Below are positions 1 to 7,920 of a stretch of 64,000 bases of DNA, piece by piece (positions within the stretch are counted from its first letter, which is position 1; every line of letters starts with the position of its first letter). Source of the stretch: Serratia plymuthica (GTDB taxonomy: Bacteria; Pseudomonadota; Gammaproteobacteria; Enterobacterales; Enterobacteriaceae); assembly GCF_018336935.1 (NCBI RefSeq), contig NZ_CP068771.1:1674001-1738000 (forward strand). Direction: 5' to 3'. Below the pieces are notes generated by a model. The model ran no database searches. It was not told the DNA's origin and saw only the letters and a list, made by a program, of their open reading frames with translations. Made by a program: the position numbers and the translations under genes.

Positions 1-113
1 GGCTCAAATTATCTGTCAGATTACCATTCAATAGCAGGATGAGCGCGTGCCCTCAACTACAACCTGTGTCAGTAAGCTGTTATGAACTCACTTTGGCGAG
101 AATGGTATTAATA

Positions 114-1766
114 ATGCAGAAGTTCCGACGTTGGACCCAGTTGCAGGTCTCTTTCTTTATCGCGTTTTATCTCGGTGTATTGCTCAATATCCCCATATTT
201 TATCGCCGTTACCAGCAACTCAATTACGACAATTTACTGTCGATCGGTATTGAGGTCGTCGCGGCCTTTAGCCTGGTGTGCTTTATCACTTTGCTCATCT
301 CGTTTTTGGGGCGTCGACTGTTCCGCGTTCTGGCATCGTTTTTGGTTCTGAGCTCGGTGGCTGCCAGCTATTATATGGTGCTGTTCCACGTCGATATCGG
401 CTACGGCATTCTGGCGGCGGTGATGACTACCGATGTTGATCTGTCCAAAGAGTCGGTTGGTTGGCATTTTGGCGTGTGGATGGTGCTGGTAAGTTTGTTG
501 CCGCTGCTGTTCATCTGGCTGGCACCGATGCACGAAGCCGCACTCAAGCGCAGTAACTGGACGACGTTGTTTAAAAAGGGCAGCATCATGCTGGCCGCCG
601 GAGTGTGCTGCTGGCTGCCACTTCAATTGATGGGGCAGGTGCAGGACCGCCACGATCGCGAAAATAATCAACTGATGGCCAGCTATGGCGGCGTAGTCGC
701 CGGTAGCTATTCACCGTCGAACTGGCTTTCGGCGTTGGGGTTGCTGACCTACAGTTCTTACAGCCAGGCGGAGGACAGCCGTAATTTGTACGACCCGGCT
801 GCGCATTTCACCTATCAGCCGCCGAAAGACGTGAATGACCTTTATGTGGTGTTTGTGATTGGTGAAAGCGCCAGACGCGATCACATGGGGGTTTACGGCT
901 ATCAGCGTGACAACACGCCTTATCTTGATAAAGAAACCAATCTGGCGGTGCTGCAAGGTTATTCCTGCGACACTTCAACCAAACTCTCTTTGCGTTGCAT
1001 GTTCGTGCGGGAAGGGGGGGCTGCTGAAGAACCTGAGCGGACGCTGAAGGAAATGAACGTCTTTTCAGTGCTGAAAAAACAGGGCTTTTCATCGGAACTG
1101 TTTTCGATGCAAAGCGAAGCCTGGTTCTATAACAAAACTCAGGCGGATGATTATGCGCTGAGAGAAAGCATTCAGGCGGAAAAACGCAACGTCGGCAAAC
1201 CGGTGAATGACATGGCGTTGATTGACGAACTGCAGGATTCATTGGGCCGTCACCCGCAGGGCAAGCATTTGGTCATTCTGCATACCAAAGGTTCGCACTA
1301 TATGTATACCGAACGCTATCCTCGCGCTTTCGCCCGTTACAAGCCGGAGTGCCAGGGCATTGATGACGCCTGCTCTACGGAGGAGATGATCAACTCGTAC
1401 GACAACAGCCTGCTGTACACCGATTATTTCCTCGAGCAGGTGTTCAATCAGTTACGTAACCGTAACGCCATCGTGTTTTACGCCTCGGATCATGGGGAGT
1501 CGATCTCGGAAAACATGCATTTCCACGGCACCCCGCGCGATCACGCGCCGAAGGAACAGCGTACCGTTCCCATTATGGTCTGGGCATCCGACAAATTTCT
1601 CAGCCAGCCCGATCACCAAGCGGCGTTTAATCAGCTGAAGGCGTTGCAGCAGGCCAAAACGCCGGTGTTTCATGAGAAGTTGTTCGACAGCGTATTGGGT
1701 TGCATCGGCTATACCTCACCGGACGGCGGTATCGTGAAACCGCATAACTGGTGCCAGGTGAACTGA
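114..1766 (+). CDS. eptB: Kdo2-lipid A phosphoethanolamine 7''-transferase EptB
   Basis: Inner-membrane enzyme that moves phosphoethanolamine from phosphatidylethanolamine onto the outer Kdo of lipopolysaccharide, lowering surface charge. The N-terminus has about five membrane helices (residues 8-200). The periplasmic sulfatase-fold domain follows, with VIGESARRDHMG near 250, the nucleophile-bearing SCDTSTKLSLRC stretch, and the metal ligands of SDHGES and HFHGTPRDHAP near the C-terminus. The start at 114 aligns residue for residue with E. coli EptB as recalled (550 versus 563 aa); an upstream in-frame ATG at 39 would add 25 polar residues with no family counterpart. No strong ribosome site is visible before either start. 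A hairpin with a T-run follows the stop, so the gene is probably monocistronic. Identity is secure; only the start is open. Confidence 0.93.
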   Translation: MQKFRRWTQLQVSFFIAFYLGVLLNIPIFYRRYQQLNYDNLLSIGIEVVAAFSLVCFITLLISFLGRRLFRVLASFLVLSSVAASYYMVLFHVDIGYGILAAVMTTDVDLSKESVGWHFGVWMVLVSLLPLLFIWLAPMHEAALKRSNWTTLFKKGSIMLAAGVCCWLPLQLMGQVQDRHDRENNQLMASYGGVVAGSYSPSNWLSALGLLTYSSYSQAEDSRNLYDPAAHFTYQPPKDVNDLYVVFVIGESARRDHMGVYGYQRDNTPYLDKETNLAVLQGYSCDTSTKLSLRCMFVREGGAAEEPERTLKEMNVFSVLKKQGFSSELFSMQSEAWFYNKTQADDYALRESIQAEKRNVGKPVNDMALIDELQDSLGRHPQGKHLVILHTKGSHYMYTERYPRAFARYKPECQGIDDACSTEEMINSYDNSLLYTDYFLEQVFNQLRNRNAIVFYASDHGESISENMHFHGTPRDHAPKEQRTVPIMVWASDKFLSQPDHQAAFNQLKALQQAKTPVFHEKLFDSVLGCIGYTSPDGGIVKPHNWCQVN

Positions 1767-1784
1767 GCCATTGGAAGGAATGTC

Positions 1785-1809
1785 AAACCGCCGCAAGGCG
1801 GTTTTTTTG
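1785..1809 (+). terminator. Intrinsic terminator of eptB
   Basis: AAACCGCC, a GCAA tetraloop, then GGCGGTTT running into seven T, 19 bases after the eptB stop. Seen directly. Confidence 0.85.
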
Positions 1810-1830
1810 GAGAATGATCGGGTAGGGGCG

Positions 1831-1965
1831 TTAGCGCTGGCTTTCAATCCAGTGGAAGATGCGTGAAAAGCGGGTGGCGAGATCCCCGAGGTTAAACATC
1901 GTACCTATCCAGAGCGCGGACATGATCACCACGCCAATGATAATCAGCACGTCTATTTTGCTCGT
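1831..1965 (-). CDS. Possible 39-44 residue membrane peptide with unclear start
   Basis: Reading the minus strand gives one hydrophobic helix (VLIIIGVVIMSALWIG) followed by a basic and aromatic tail ending in RFSRIFHWIESQR. No ATG opens it. The frame starts after a stop with ACG at 1965, with a weak purine run upstream, or with GTG at 1950. The membrane-helix pattern and well-formed tail look protein-like, and it lies between the eptB terminator and the next gene. Family unknown. It could be a decayed or chance frame, so the call is tentative. Confidence 0.3.
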   Translation of the reverse strand, partial: TSKIDVLIIIGVVIMSALWIGTMFNLGDLATRFSRIFHWIESQR

Positions 1966-2089
1966 TGGTTATATTCTTCAATAGGTTAATATTGTTTAAG
2001 CTTAGCATCAATCGCTTCAGGGATAAAATATCAGCGTAATAATGCCGGAGTTACCCAGGCTGCCGGCAGGATAAAAATGGAGGATGACA

Positions 2090-2647
2090 ATGAAAATCTT
2101 GAGCATGGCAGGCAATGACTTGCGTCTGAAGATCCTGACAGACAGCGATACCGAGATTGCTCATCGCTATTTTCGGGAGAATCGACAGCATCTTTCGCCG
2201 TGGGAGCCGATCCGGTCAGATGACTTTTACAACGTTGAAGTTATTCAGCAGCGGCTTTGGCAGGCGGGGAAAGACGCAGAACAGGGGCGTGCCTATCAAT
2301 TTGGTATCGTCAATGGCGCAGGCACTGAAATGCTGGGGGCCTGTAATTTTACCCAGGTTGCTCGTGGCCCATTCCAGGCCTGCCATCTGGGCTATTCGAT
2401 CGCCGCCCGGCACGAAGGTAAAGGCATAATGAACCAGGCGTTAACCGCCGCCATCGGTCATCTGTTTGATGAGTTGGGTCTGCACCGCGTTATGGCGGCT
2501 TATATCCCGACGAACGCCCGCAGTGAAAAGCTGTTGCTGCGCCTTGGCTTCGAGAAAGAAGGCTATGCAAAGTCTTATCTGAAGATCGCCGGCCGCTGGC
2601 AGGATCACGTATTGACCTCATTGATTAATCCGCGGCACACCGACTAA
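2090..2647 (+). CDS. GNAT N-acetyltransferase, RimJ-like
   Basis: 185-residue GNAT-fold acetyltransferase close to RimJ, which acetylates the N-terminal alanine of ribosomal protein S5. Family landmarks are SPWEPIRSDD near the start, LGACNFTQVARGPFQAC, LGYSIAARHEGKG (the acetyl-CoA loop) and the C-terminal LLRLGFEKEGYAKSYL. GGAGG at 2079-2083 touches an ATG at 2084, leaving no spacing, so the ATG at 2090, six bases away, is preferred. Resemblance to E. coli RimJ is clear but only partial, and the genomic position differs, so this may be a paralogue with another protein substrate. It stands alone between two terminators. Confidence 0.8.
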   Translation: MKILSMAGNDLRLKILTDSDTEIAHRYFRENRQHLSPWEPIRSDDFYNVEVIQQRLWQAGKDAEQGRAYQFGIVNGAGTEMLGACNFTQVARGPFQACHLGYSIAARHEGKGIMNQALTAAIGHLFDELGLHRVMAAYIPTNARSEKLLLRLGFEKEGYAKSYLKIAGRWQDHVLTSLINPRHTD

Positions 2648-2740
2648 CAAGCCGATTTTTATCGGCCTGGGAATGAGGCTTCTGAACCCGGCATTAAGGT
2701 TTTTTGTCCCGGTTTGCTTTGACCGAGTAAGCGGACATAA

Positions 2741-2776
2741 AAAAATCCGTAATCTTCAGTGAGATTACGGATTTTT
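2741..2776. terminator. Bidirectional terminator between the RimJ-like gene and proP
   Basis: Perfect 15-base inverted repeat (AAAAATCCGTAATCT and its complement) around the 6-base loop TCAGTG, A-rich on one side and T-rich on the other, between convergent genes. Confidence 0.85.
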
Positions 2777-2848
2777 ATCGGCCCATGGGATGGCGCTCCG
2801 ATCATGTAGTGCCTAACCGAGCGGCATCAATCCCAGGAAGATTGAGCT

Positions 2849-4351
2849 TTAGTCCAGTTTCGGATGCTGGTCGATCAGCGTCTGCTTTTTCTTCTCCAGT
2901 TCGGCAATCTGCTCGTTGATATCCTCAACCTTCTGTTCGATGTTGTCGTAGGTTTCCTGCAGCAGCTCTCTGGCTTCCGTACGATCCGAGGCGGCCGGGG
3001 TGGCGCCCCGCAGCGGTTTGTTGGCGGTTTCCTTCATATACAGGCCGGTGATCAGGCCAATCACCGCTACCGCCATCAGATAGTACGCCGGCATATACAG
3101 GTTACCGGTCGATTCGACCAACCAGGCAGCCACCGTCGGCGTAGCGCCGGCGACCAGAACCGAGATGTTGAACGAAATCGCCAGCGCGCTGTAACGAATA
3201 TGCGTCGGGAACATCGCCGGCAGAGTAGAGGCCATCACGCCGGTGAAGGAGTTCAGCAGCACGGCCAACACCAGCAGGCCGACAAAGATCAGGCCAATCA
3301 CGTTGCTGTTGATCAGGATAAAGCAAGGTATCGACAGCAGCAGCAACCCAACGCTGCCGCCAATGATAAACGGCTTGCGGCCAACGCGGTCGCTGGCCAG
3401 GCCAATCACCGGCTGCACAAAAAGCATGCCGATCATGATGGCGATGATGATCAGTACGCCGTGATCTTCCGAGTAGTGCAGGTTATGCGACAGGTAGCTC
3501 GGCATGTAGGTCAGCAGCATGTAGTAGGTTACGTTGGTGGAAATCACGATACCGACGCATACCAGCAGGCTTCGCCAATGCTTGGCCGCGATCTCTTTAA
3601 ACGAGGTCTTCGGCGGGTTTCCGATGGCATCGCGGTCTTCTTTCTCCATCTTCTCCACGTGTTGCTGGAACGCCGGGGTTTCTTCCAGCGCATGACGCAG
3701 ATACAGGCCGATCAGGCCCAGCGGTGCAGCGATAAAGAACGGAATACGCCAGCCCCAGTCGAGGAAGTTGCTTTCCCCGACGATGCTGGAAATCAGCACC
3801 ACTACGCCTGCGCCGAGCACGAAGCCGGCAATAGAGCCGAAATCAAGCCAACTGCCCATAAAGCCGCGTTTTCTGTCAGGCGAGTATTCAGCGACGAAGA
3901 TCGCCGCGCCCGAGTATTCGCCGCCCACCGAGAAGCCCTGCGCCAGCTTTGCCAGCAGCAACAGCACCGGCGCCCAGATGCCGATCGAAGCATATGAAGG
4001 GATCAGGCCGATACAGAAGGTGCTCACCGCCATGATGATAATGGTGATGGAAAGGACCTTCTGGCGGCCGAATTTATCGCCCATAGCGCCAAAGAACAGA
4101 CCGCCTAACGGGCGTACCAGGAAGGGGACGGAGAAGGTTGCCAGTGCGGCGATCATCTGCACGCCGGGGGTGGCGCCAGGGAAAAATACTTGCCCAAGGG
4201 CGTAGGCCACGAAGCCGTAAACACCGAAGTCAAACCATTCCATCGCGTTGCCTAATGCAGCCGCGGTAATCGCTTTCTTCAGCTTGCTGTCGTCGATGAT
4301 GGTGATGTCATTAATATGCATCGGCTTATGTCGTTTTTTTCTTAACTTCAT
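2849..4351 (-). CDS. proP: Osmosensory proline/glycine betaine:H+ symporter ProP
   Basis: Inner-membrane MFS transporter that senses high osmolality and imports proline, glycine betaine and related compatible solutes with protons. It has 500 residues, the same length as E. coli ProP. Twelve membrane segments are evident, the sugar-porter signature lies in GDKFGRQKVL, and GNAMEWFDFGVYGFVAYALG marks TM1. The final 40 residues (NIEQKVEDINEQIAELEKK) form the heptad-repeat coiled coil that tunes osmotic activation. AAGGGATG stands eight bases before the ATG. A CRP-like site lies upstream, in keeping with CRP/Fis control of E. coli proP. Monocistronic. Identity is firm. Confidence 0.96.
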   Translation of the reverse strand: MKLRKKRHKPMHINDITIIDDSKLKKAITAAALGNAMEWFDFGVYGFVAYALGQVFFPGATPGVQMIAALATFSVPFLVRPLGGLFFGAMGDKFGRQKVLSITIIIMAVSTFCIGLIPSYASIGIWAPVLLLLAKLAQGFSVGGEYSGAAIFVAEYSPDRKRGFMGSWLDFGSIAGFVLGAGVVVLISSIVGESNFLDWGWRIPFFIAAPLGLIGLYLRHALEETPAFQQHVEKMEKEDRDAIGNPPKTSFKEIAAKHWRSLLVCVGIVISTNVTYYMLLTYMPSYLSHNLHYSEDHGVLIIIAIMIGMLFVQPVIGLASDRVGRKPFIIGGSVGLLLLSIPCFILINSNVIGLIFVGLLVLAVLLNSFTGVMASTLPAMFPTHIRYSALAISFNISVLVAGATPTVAAWLVESTGNLYMPAYYLMAVAVIGLITGLYMKETANKPLRGATPAASDRTEARELLQETYDNIEQKVEDINEQIAELEKKKQTLIDQHPKLD

Positions 4352-4475
4352 ATAATCATCCCTTAATCAATTTTGGTCGTACGTGAATTCGCGATCCTTG
4401 TTCACTTTCTTCTGCCCAGTTATCAGTGTGGCTAATCTGATCTCTATGTGAAGAGATTCCATGTCGCCATTTTTT

Positions 4476-4491
4476 CGTGATGCGAATCACA
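4476..4491. promoter_or_regulatory. CRP-binding site upstream of proP
   Basis: CGTGA-TGCGAA-TCACA fits the TGTGA-N6-TCACA consensus with one mismatch. It lies about 125 bases upstream of the proP start codon. E. coli proP P2 is activated by CRP and Fis; that this site serves the same role is inferred. Confidence 0.65.
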
Positions 4492-4712
4492 TAATATGCC
4501 CGCTTTTAGCGAGAATATGTCATTTAGGTGACTAATTATTTTGCATCTATAGCTTAACGTTATATCTGCCGAGGATCAAATTTAGCAGTTTATCTTATGC
4601 ATTTTCACCAGAATAGTGCCAAAACAGGTTAATATTCGCGCATATTGACGTTTTTTTGTCGGCGGGCAGGATGGCTAAAGTATAGGGGGAACCGGAAAGG
4701 ATACGGGTAAAA

Positions 4713-4895
4713 TTAATGCGTTTTGCCGCGGTGGATCAAGGCCAGGCGTAGACGCCAGGCTGGTGAATTAATGGGGTGAACCACCAGATTCCAGGTAGAT
4801 TTGCGCCAGATTCTGGTACTGGTCAAAGCGATGAGCAAAACGGCAAGCAAAGCGCCGGCCGCGACAAACGCCACGTGGCGTGAAGTGGGTTTCAT
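4713..4895 (-). CDS. Hypothetical 60-residue single-helix protein
   Basis: Short basic N-terminus, one membrane helix (VAFVAAGALLAVLLIALTS) and a tail rich in Arg and Trp. No convincing ribosome site precedes the ATG; the upstream bases are AAGACAAACCGTC. The frame sits in the 760-base gap between proP and cho. It may encode a small inner-membrane protein or be a chance frame; family not recognised. Confidence 0.3.
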   Translation of the reverse strand: MKPTSRHVAFVAAGALLAVLLIALTSTRIWRKSTWNLVVHPINSPAWRLRLALIHRGKTH

Positions 4896-5063
4896 GACGG
4901 TTTGTCTTGGTTTTCCCTAACAGCGGTAAAGCTGTGATTCCAATAGGTACCCTCACCGTAAACTGGCGATAAACGCGAGACGCATTTTTGCCGCCGCGTC
5001 GATAATAAAAACATCATCAAAGAAAGTTTTTCATGCATGAAATTTGAGCATGCAAACGCTTTG

Positions 5064-5079
5064 CTGTATAAAAAACCAG
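5064..5079 (+). promoter_or_regulatory. LexA box of cho
   Basis: CTGTATAAAAAACCAG matches CTGT-N8-ACAG with one mismatch, 35 bases before the cho start codon. Known: cho is an SOS gene in E. coli. The box is nearly identical to that of dinI in this window. Confidence 0.85.
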
Positions 5080-5113
5080 TTATGTTGATTAACCAAGATC
5101 GCGATTCGTCACT

Positions 5114-5965
5114 ATGATGCCAAACCGACTCGAGCCGGAGCTCGACATTTATCAGTACCCGGAACACCTGCGCACCAGCCTTGGGCTGTTGCCCAAGTCG
5201 CCGGGCGTGTACCTGTTTCATGGCCTGAGCGACAGCATGCCGCTGTATATCGGCAAAAGCGTTAATATCCGCAGCCGGGTGATGGCGCATTTTCGCACGC
5301 AGGATGAGGCTCGTCTGCTGCGGCAAACTCAGCGCATCAGCTTTCATGAAACGGCCGGTGAAGTGGGGGCTTTACTGCTGGAGGCGCAGTTGATCAAACA
5401 GCAGCAGCCTCTGTTCAACAAACGCCTGCGCCGTTCGAAGCAGCTCTGTTCATTGCATCTGGATCCTGGCCGAGTGGGTATCGTATACGCCAAAGACATT
5501 GATTTTGCCGCCACGCCTAATCTGTATGGGCTGTTTGCCAACCGCACTGCCGCGCTGGAAAAGTTACGGGTCATCGCTGATGAGCAGCGCCTGTGCTACG
5601 GTAAGTTGGGTATTGATAAACTGCCTGTCGGGCGGGCCTGTTTCCGTTATAGCCTGCGAAAATGTGCTGGTGCCTGTTGTGGCGTCGAATCGGATCTGCA
5701 ACATGAGCAACGGTTGGCGGCGGCGCTGCAACAGATGCGGATCAACACCTGGCCTTATGCCGGACGAGTGGCTCTGGAAGAGCAGGGGGCGTCTTTGCGC
5801 CAGTATCATGTGATTCATAACTGGTTCTATTTGGGGAGCGTCAGCACGTTGCACCAGGCCGGGTTGCTACAGCGAACCGCGAGCCATTTTGACAGTGATG
5901 GCTACAAGATCCTGTGCAAGCCATTGATGAGCGGGCATTATCCGATTATTGAACTGGATCGCTGA
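5114..5965 (+). CDS. cho: Excinuclease Cho (UvrC homologue)
   Basis: Cytosolic SOS endonuclease that makes the 3' incision in UvrAB-dependent nucleotide excision repair at lesions UvrC handles poorly. A GIY-YIG domain spans about residues 25-110 (SPGVYLFHG, MPLYIGKSVNIRSRV, GALLLEAQLIKQQQPLFN). A UvrC-like middle domain contains RACFRYSLRKCAGAC. The C-terminal endonuclease V-like and HhH domains of UvrC are absent, as expected for Cho (283 versus 295 residues in E. coli). Two adjacent ATG codons (5114 and 5117) could start it; neither has a strong ribosome site. LexA control is indicated by the box just upstream. Confidence 0.94.
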   Translation: MMPNRLEPELDIYQYPEHLRTSLGLLPKSPGVYLFHGLSDSMPLYIGKSVNIRSRVMAHFRTQDEARLLRQTQRISFHETAGEVGALLLEAQLIKQQQPLFNKRLRRSKQLCSLHLDPGRVGIVYAKDIDFAATPNLYGLFANRTAALEKLRVIADEQRLCYGKLGIDKLPVGRACFRYSLRKCAGACCGVESDLQHEQRLAAALQQMRINTWPYAGRVALEEQGASLRQYHVIHNWFYLGSVSTLHQAGLLQRTASHFDSDGYKILCKPLMSGHYPIIELDR

Positions 5966-6049
5966 GTGGGTCAGATTTATCTGCAAAATCAAGCGATCGC
6001 TTGATCCCATAGCATTGATATGGATAATGATGCCCCGAAGCGAAGGAAT

Positions 6050-6146
6050 GCGCTATTGACTCAGTTGGCAGAGTGATTGGTTTTTTAATGGCTTGTATTG
6101 GCTACAAAATTGATAGACGCGGGTTCGAGTCCTGCATAGCGCGCCA
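6050..6146 (+). tRNA. tRNA-like gene with degenerate anticodon domain (probable pseudo-tRNA)
   Basis: A perfect 7-bp acceptor stem (GCGCTAT with ATAGCGC) is followed by discriminator G and encoded CCA (6143-6146). T8, a 4-bp D stem (ACTC/GAGT), A14, GG in the D loop and A21 are in place. The T arm is canonical: 5-bp stem with one wobble pair and a TTCGAGT loop. Between G26 and the T arm lie 43 bases instead of the usual 22. The slot for the anticodon stem (ATTGG, TTTTTTA, ATGGC) forms only three wobble pairs. Immediately after it a 5-bp hairpin (TTGTA-TTGGC-TACAA) resembles a class II variable arm, then 11 extra bases. No anticodon can be assigned. It is either a decaying tRNA or a non-decoding tRNA mimic. 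Confidence 0.6.
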
Positions 6147-6165
6147 GCTTCCTCCTTTAAGATCG

Positions 6166-6241
6166 GTTATCGTAAAGCGCACCCGGGTTGATTTGCACTA
6201 TCGGCTCCTCGTTGGGTTTTTCGGGTGTGCTTTACCGTAAC
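6166..6241. repeat. Long imperfect inverted repeat downstream of the tRNA-like gene
   Basis: Arms 6166-6185 and 6222-6241 pair at 17 of 20 positions (core GTAAAGC..CACCCG) around a 36-base loop. It sits between the tRNA-like gene and the next ORF. It could be an intergenic repeat element, a structured RNA, or an attenuator for the downstream gene; no T-run follows, so it is not a typical terminator. Confidence 0.5.
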
Positions 6242-6321
6242 CTGTTCTCCTGTCTCTGTTGTTATCGATCTTTGCTAGACTGTAATCAGGCAGGTTCGCT
6301 GCCCGGCAACAGGAGGTCGAT

Positions 6322-6621
6322 ATGTCCGAGTCCGATCAACTGCAGGAATTATTGCAGCGTGTAGCCGCTCTCGAAGCCAGAGAGACGTCGCTGACAGCTG
6401 CCTCCAACGCCTATCAGGCGATAATCACCACCCTGCTCGGCAACCTGGATAAACAGGAACGCGACAAGATTATTGCGATGATCGACCAGGCGCACGAGAT
6501 CGCCTATGCCCGCGCGATTCAGCGCTGTAATGAGCCCCAGAAGCAAAAAATCAAACAGGCTGACGATATTGCTCAGCGCATGTTCATGTTCGCACAAGGT
6601 AAAAACTCCCTGCAGCGCTAG
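6322..6621 (+). CDS. Hypothetical 99-residue coiled-coil protein (IraP/YecF-like layout)
   Basis: A soluble, mostly helical protein: a heptad-like N-terminal segment (LQELLQRVAALEARE), then AYQAIITTLLGNLDKQERDKIIAMID, then a charged C-terminus. The spacing of the central I/L-rich helix and the following acidic-basic helix recalls the small stress proteins IraP and YecF (DUF2594). This is a resemblance from memory, not a demonstrated homology. AGGAGGT at 6311-6317 gives an excellent ribosome site. It appears to be transcribed alone. Function not known. Confidence 0.75.
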   Translation: MSESDQLQELLQRVAALEARETSLTAASNAYQAIITTLLGNLDKQERDKIIAMIDQAHEIAYARAIQRCNEPQKQKIKQADDIAQRMFMFAQGKNSLQR

Positions 6622-6746
6622 GCGTTGCAGGTATAACAGTTGACGATTTTAAAGTGAGGAACTGATCTACCTGGGCAAACTGTACTTGTGATAGTTTGAG
6701 GAAAGATTATTGATAGCGTAATGCTCCCAAGCATAAGGTTGTAAGT

Positions 6747-7250
6747 ATGGACGCGATTAAAAGCATCTTGGTAAAAGAAATCGAACGGATCAACCGGCAG
6801 GAAGGGCGCGACGGCAAACTGCGTTTTAACAGCGAATTTGCCCGCGATCACCGCTATCTGTGCCTTGCCATGTTCGCTGGCTATTTCGCCGTGGTTGCCG
6901 TGATGTACCAAGTCCCTTACATGGGTTTTTTCTCATTCGTGGCTTTCACGGTCTTCGTCTTGTTCATGTTTGCCATGCTGATGATTGAAATCAAACCGGT
7001 ATATCGTTTTGAGGATATCGGCGTGTTGGATCTGCGCGTATGTTATAACGGTGAGTGGTATTTCACCCGAGCGCTGTCGCCGCAGTCGGTAAAGGCGCTG
7101 TTGGATGAGCCGTCGATCGGCGCGACGCTGAAAACGCGTATGCAGGAAATCATCGCCAATAAAGGCGAGATCGATTTCTATGATGTCTACGATCTGGCGT
7201 ATTCAAAGAAGCCGCAGGGTGAACAGCCGCAGGTGGCGGTGCTTAACTGA
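6747..7250 (+). CDS. ylaC: YlaC family inner-membrane protein
   Basis: 167-residue membrane protein of unknown function matching E. coli YlaC (156 aa) as recalled. It has an N-terminal cytosolic helix (ILVKEIERINRQEGRD), two membrane helices (about 38-58 and 62-82), then a soluble domain with the family signature YRFEDIGVLDLRVCYNGEWYFTR (key residues E, D, D, C, W) and KGEIDFYDVYDLA. The C-terminus carries a short Q/P-rich extension. It is followed 69 bases later by a 43-residue gene on the same strand; the two may form an operon ending at the terminator near 7490. Confidence 0.85.
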   Translation: MDAIKSILVKEIERINRQEGRDGKLRFNSEFARDHRYLCLAMFAGYFAVVAVMYQVPYMGFFSFVAFTVFVLFMFAMLMIEIKPVYRFEDIGVLDLRVCYNGEWYFTRALSPQSVKALLDEPSIGATLKTRMQEIIANKGEIDFYDVYDLAYSKKPQGEQPQVAVLN

Positions 7251-7319
7251 AGGGTTTCCGCTTGTGCGGTTGTCGATTATACTCAGTCCTCGAAGCCAGT
7301 TAAGCGTGAGGAGTTTGCG

Positions 7320-7451
7320 ATGAGTGATGATATTTTCGATTTTGATATCGATGCCGAGTTAGCGAAAGCAGAAGAAAAAGCGGCGCAGAAAGCGAAAGAA
7401 GTGCCTGAGCTCCTTGAGGACGAAGCGGACTGCGAAGGGTGTAAAATCTGA
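7320..7451 (+). CDS. Acidic 43-residue protein with C-terminal CxxC
   Basis: Runs from ATG at 7320 to TGA at 7449-7451. GAGGAG stands seven bases before the start, which strongly supports translation. The product begins MSDDIFDFDIDAELAKAEEK, continues through an alternating Glu/Ala/Lys helix and ends DCEGCKI. The closing Cys-x-x-Cys could bind metal or be redox-active, but nothing proves it. A strong intrinsic terminator begins 20 bases after the stop. No family recognised. Confidence 0.7.
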   Translation: MSDDIFDFDIDAELAKAEEKAAQKAKEVPELLEDEADCEGCKI

Positions 7452-7468
7452 TCGCCATCGCTAACGAA

Positions 7469-7492
7469 AAAACCGCTGCGGCGGTTTTTTTG
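7469..7492 (+). terminator. Intrinsic terminator after the 43-residue gene
   Basis: AACCGC, loop TGCG, GCGGTT, followed by a run of T; A-rich on the left, so it may also work on the minus strand. Confidence 0.85.
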
Positions 7493-7515
7493 TATCCGGG
7501 ATGGGGATTACAGGC

Positions 7516-7540
7516 AAAAAAAAGCCCGTTTCAGGCGGGC
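7516..7540 (-). terminator. Minus-strand terminator downstream of the small membrane ORFs
   Basis: GCCCG/CGGGC stem (7524-7528 with 7536-7540) followed, on the minus strand, by eight T. It ends transcription coming from the cvrA side. Confidence 0.75.
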
Positions 7541-7679
7541 CAACACTTAAGTAGTATGAGGGTATAATTTTTATTTCCATGTCTGTTCAGCATACGCTCT
7601 GTGACAAGAAAGAGATGTCGAAGCATTGTAACAAAATAGTTGTTGTTGTGTTTCCGCGTTACCTGCGTCAGCCAAACGA

Positions 7680-7793
7680 TTAATCCAGCACAAACCACCA
7701 AACCAACAACCCCGCCACGCCAACCAGGCAAAGCGCAGATACGGTAACCAGTATTTTTCCCAGAATATCTTTTTCTTGATGCTGCTGTGTCAC
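7680..7793 (-). CDS. Small membrane protein, 37 residues (second of a pair)
   Basis: GTG start at 7793 (alternatively TTG at 7808). The product is a charged head (TQQHQEKD) and one long hydrophobic helix ending WWFVLD. It starts nine bases after the stop of the 39-residue ORF upstream, with GGATAA as a weak ribosome site, so translational coupling is likely. The gene lies downstream of cvrA and before a minus-strand terminator. Family not recognised; the helix, its charged flanks and the tandem layout are what support it. Confidence 0.45.
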   Translation of the reverse strand: MTQQHQEKDILGKILVTVSALCLVGVAGLLVWWFVLD

Positions 7794-7800
7794 GTTAACG

Positions 7801-7920
7801 TTATCCAATTAAGAAGCTATGGACCAAATCGGCGATGCCCAGATCCAGCGCGATGAGCACCAGCGCCAGCAGCACCATGACAGATAAAAATCGAGTTTTG
7901 CTGTTCAAACCAATACCCAT
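7801..7920 (-). CDS. Small membrane protein, 39 residues (first of a pair)
   Basis: ATG at 7920. The product begins MGIGLNSKTRFLSVMV and continues as one hydrophobic segment to LVHSFLIG. A perfect 6-bp hairpin (CACCGC-TGT-GCGGTG, 7921-7935) abuts the start codon and could block initiation; no clear Shine-Dalgarno is seen. It lies 165 bases downstream of cvrA on the same strand. Function unknown. Confidence 0.45.
   Translation of the reverse strand: MGIGLNSKTRFLSVMVLLALVLIALDLGIADLVHSFLIG

Noticed and set aside
2651..2666. GCCGAT/ATCGGC hairpin after the RimJ-like gene as a terminator
   Set aside because: No T-run follows; the stronger bidirectional hairpin at 2741-2776 is the likely terminator.
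2864..3997. 377-codon plus-strand frame inside proP
   Set aside because: Antisense shadow; ProP is unmistakable on the other strand.
7531..7731. 66-codon minus-strand frame
   Set aside because: Ends inside the minus-strand terminator hairpin and overlaps the 37-residue ORF in a different frame.
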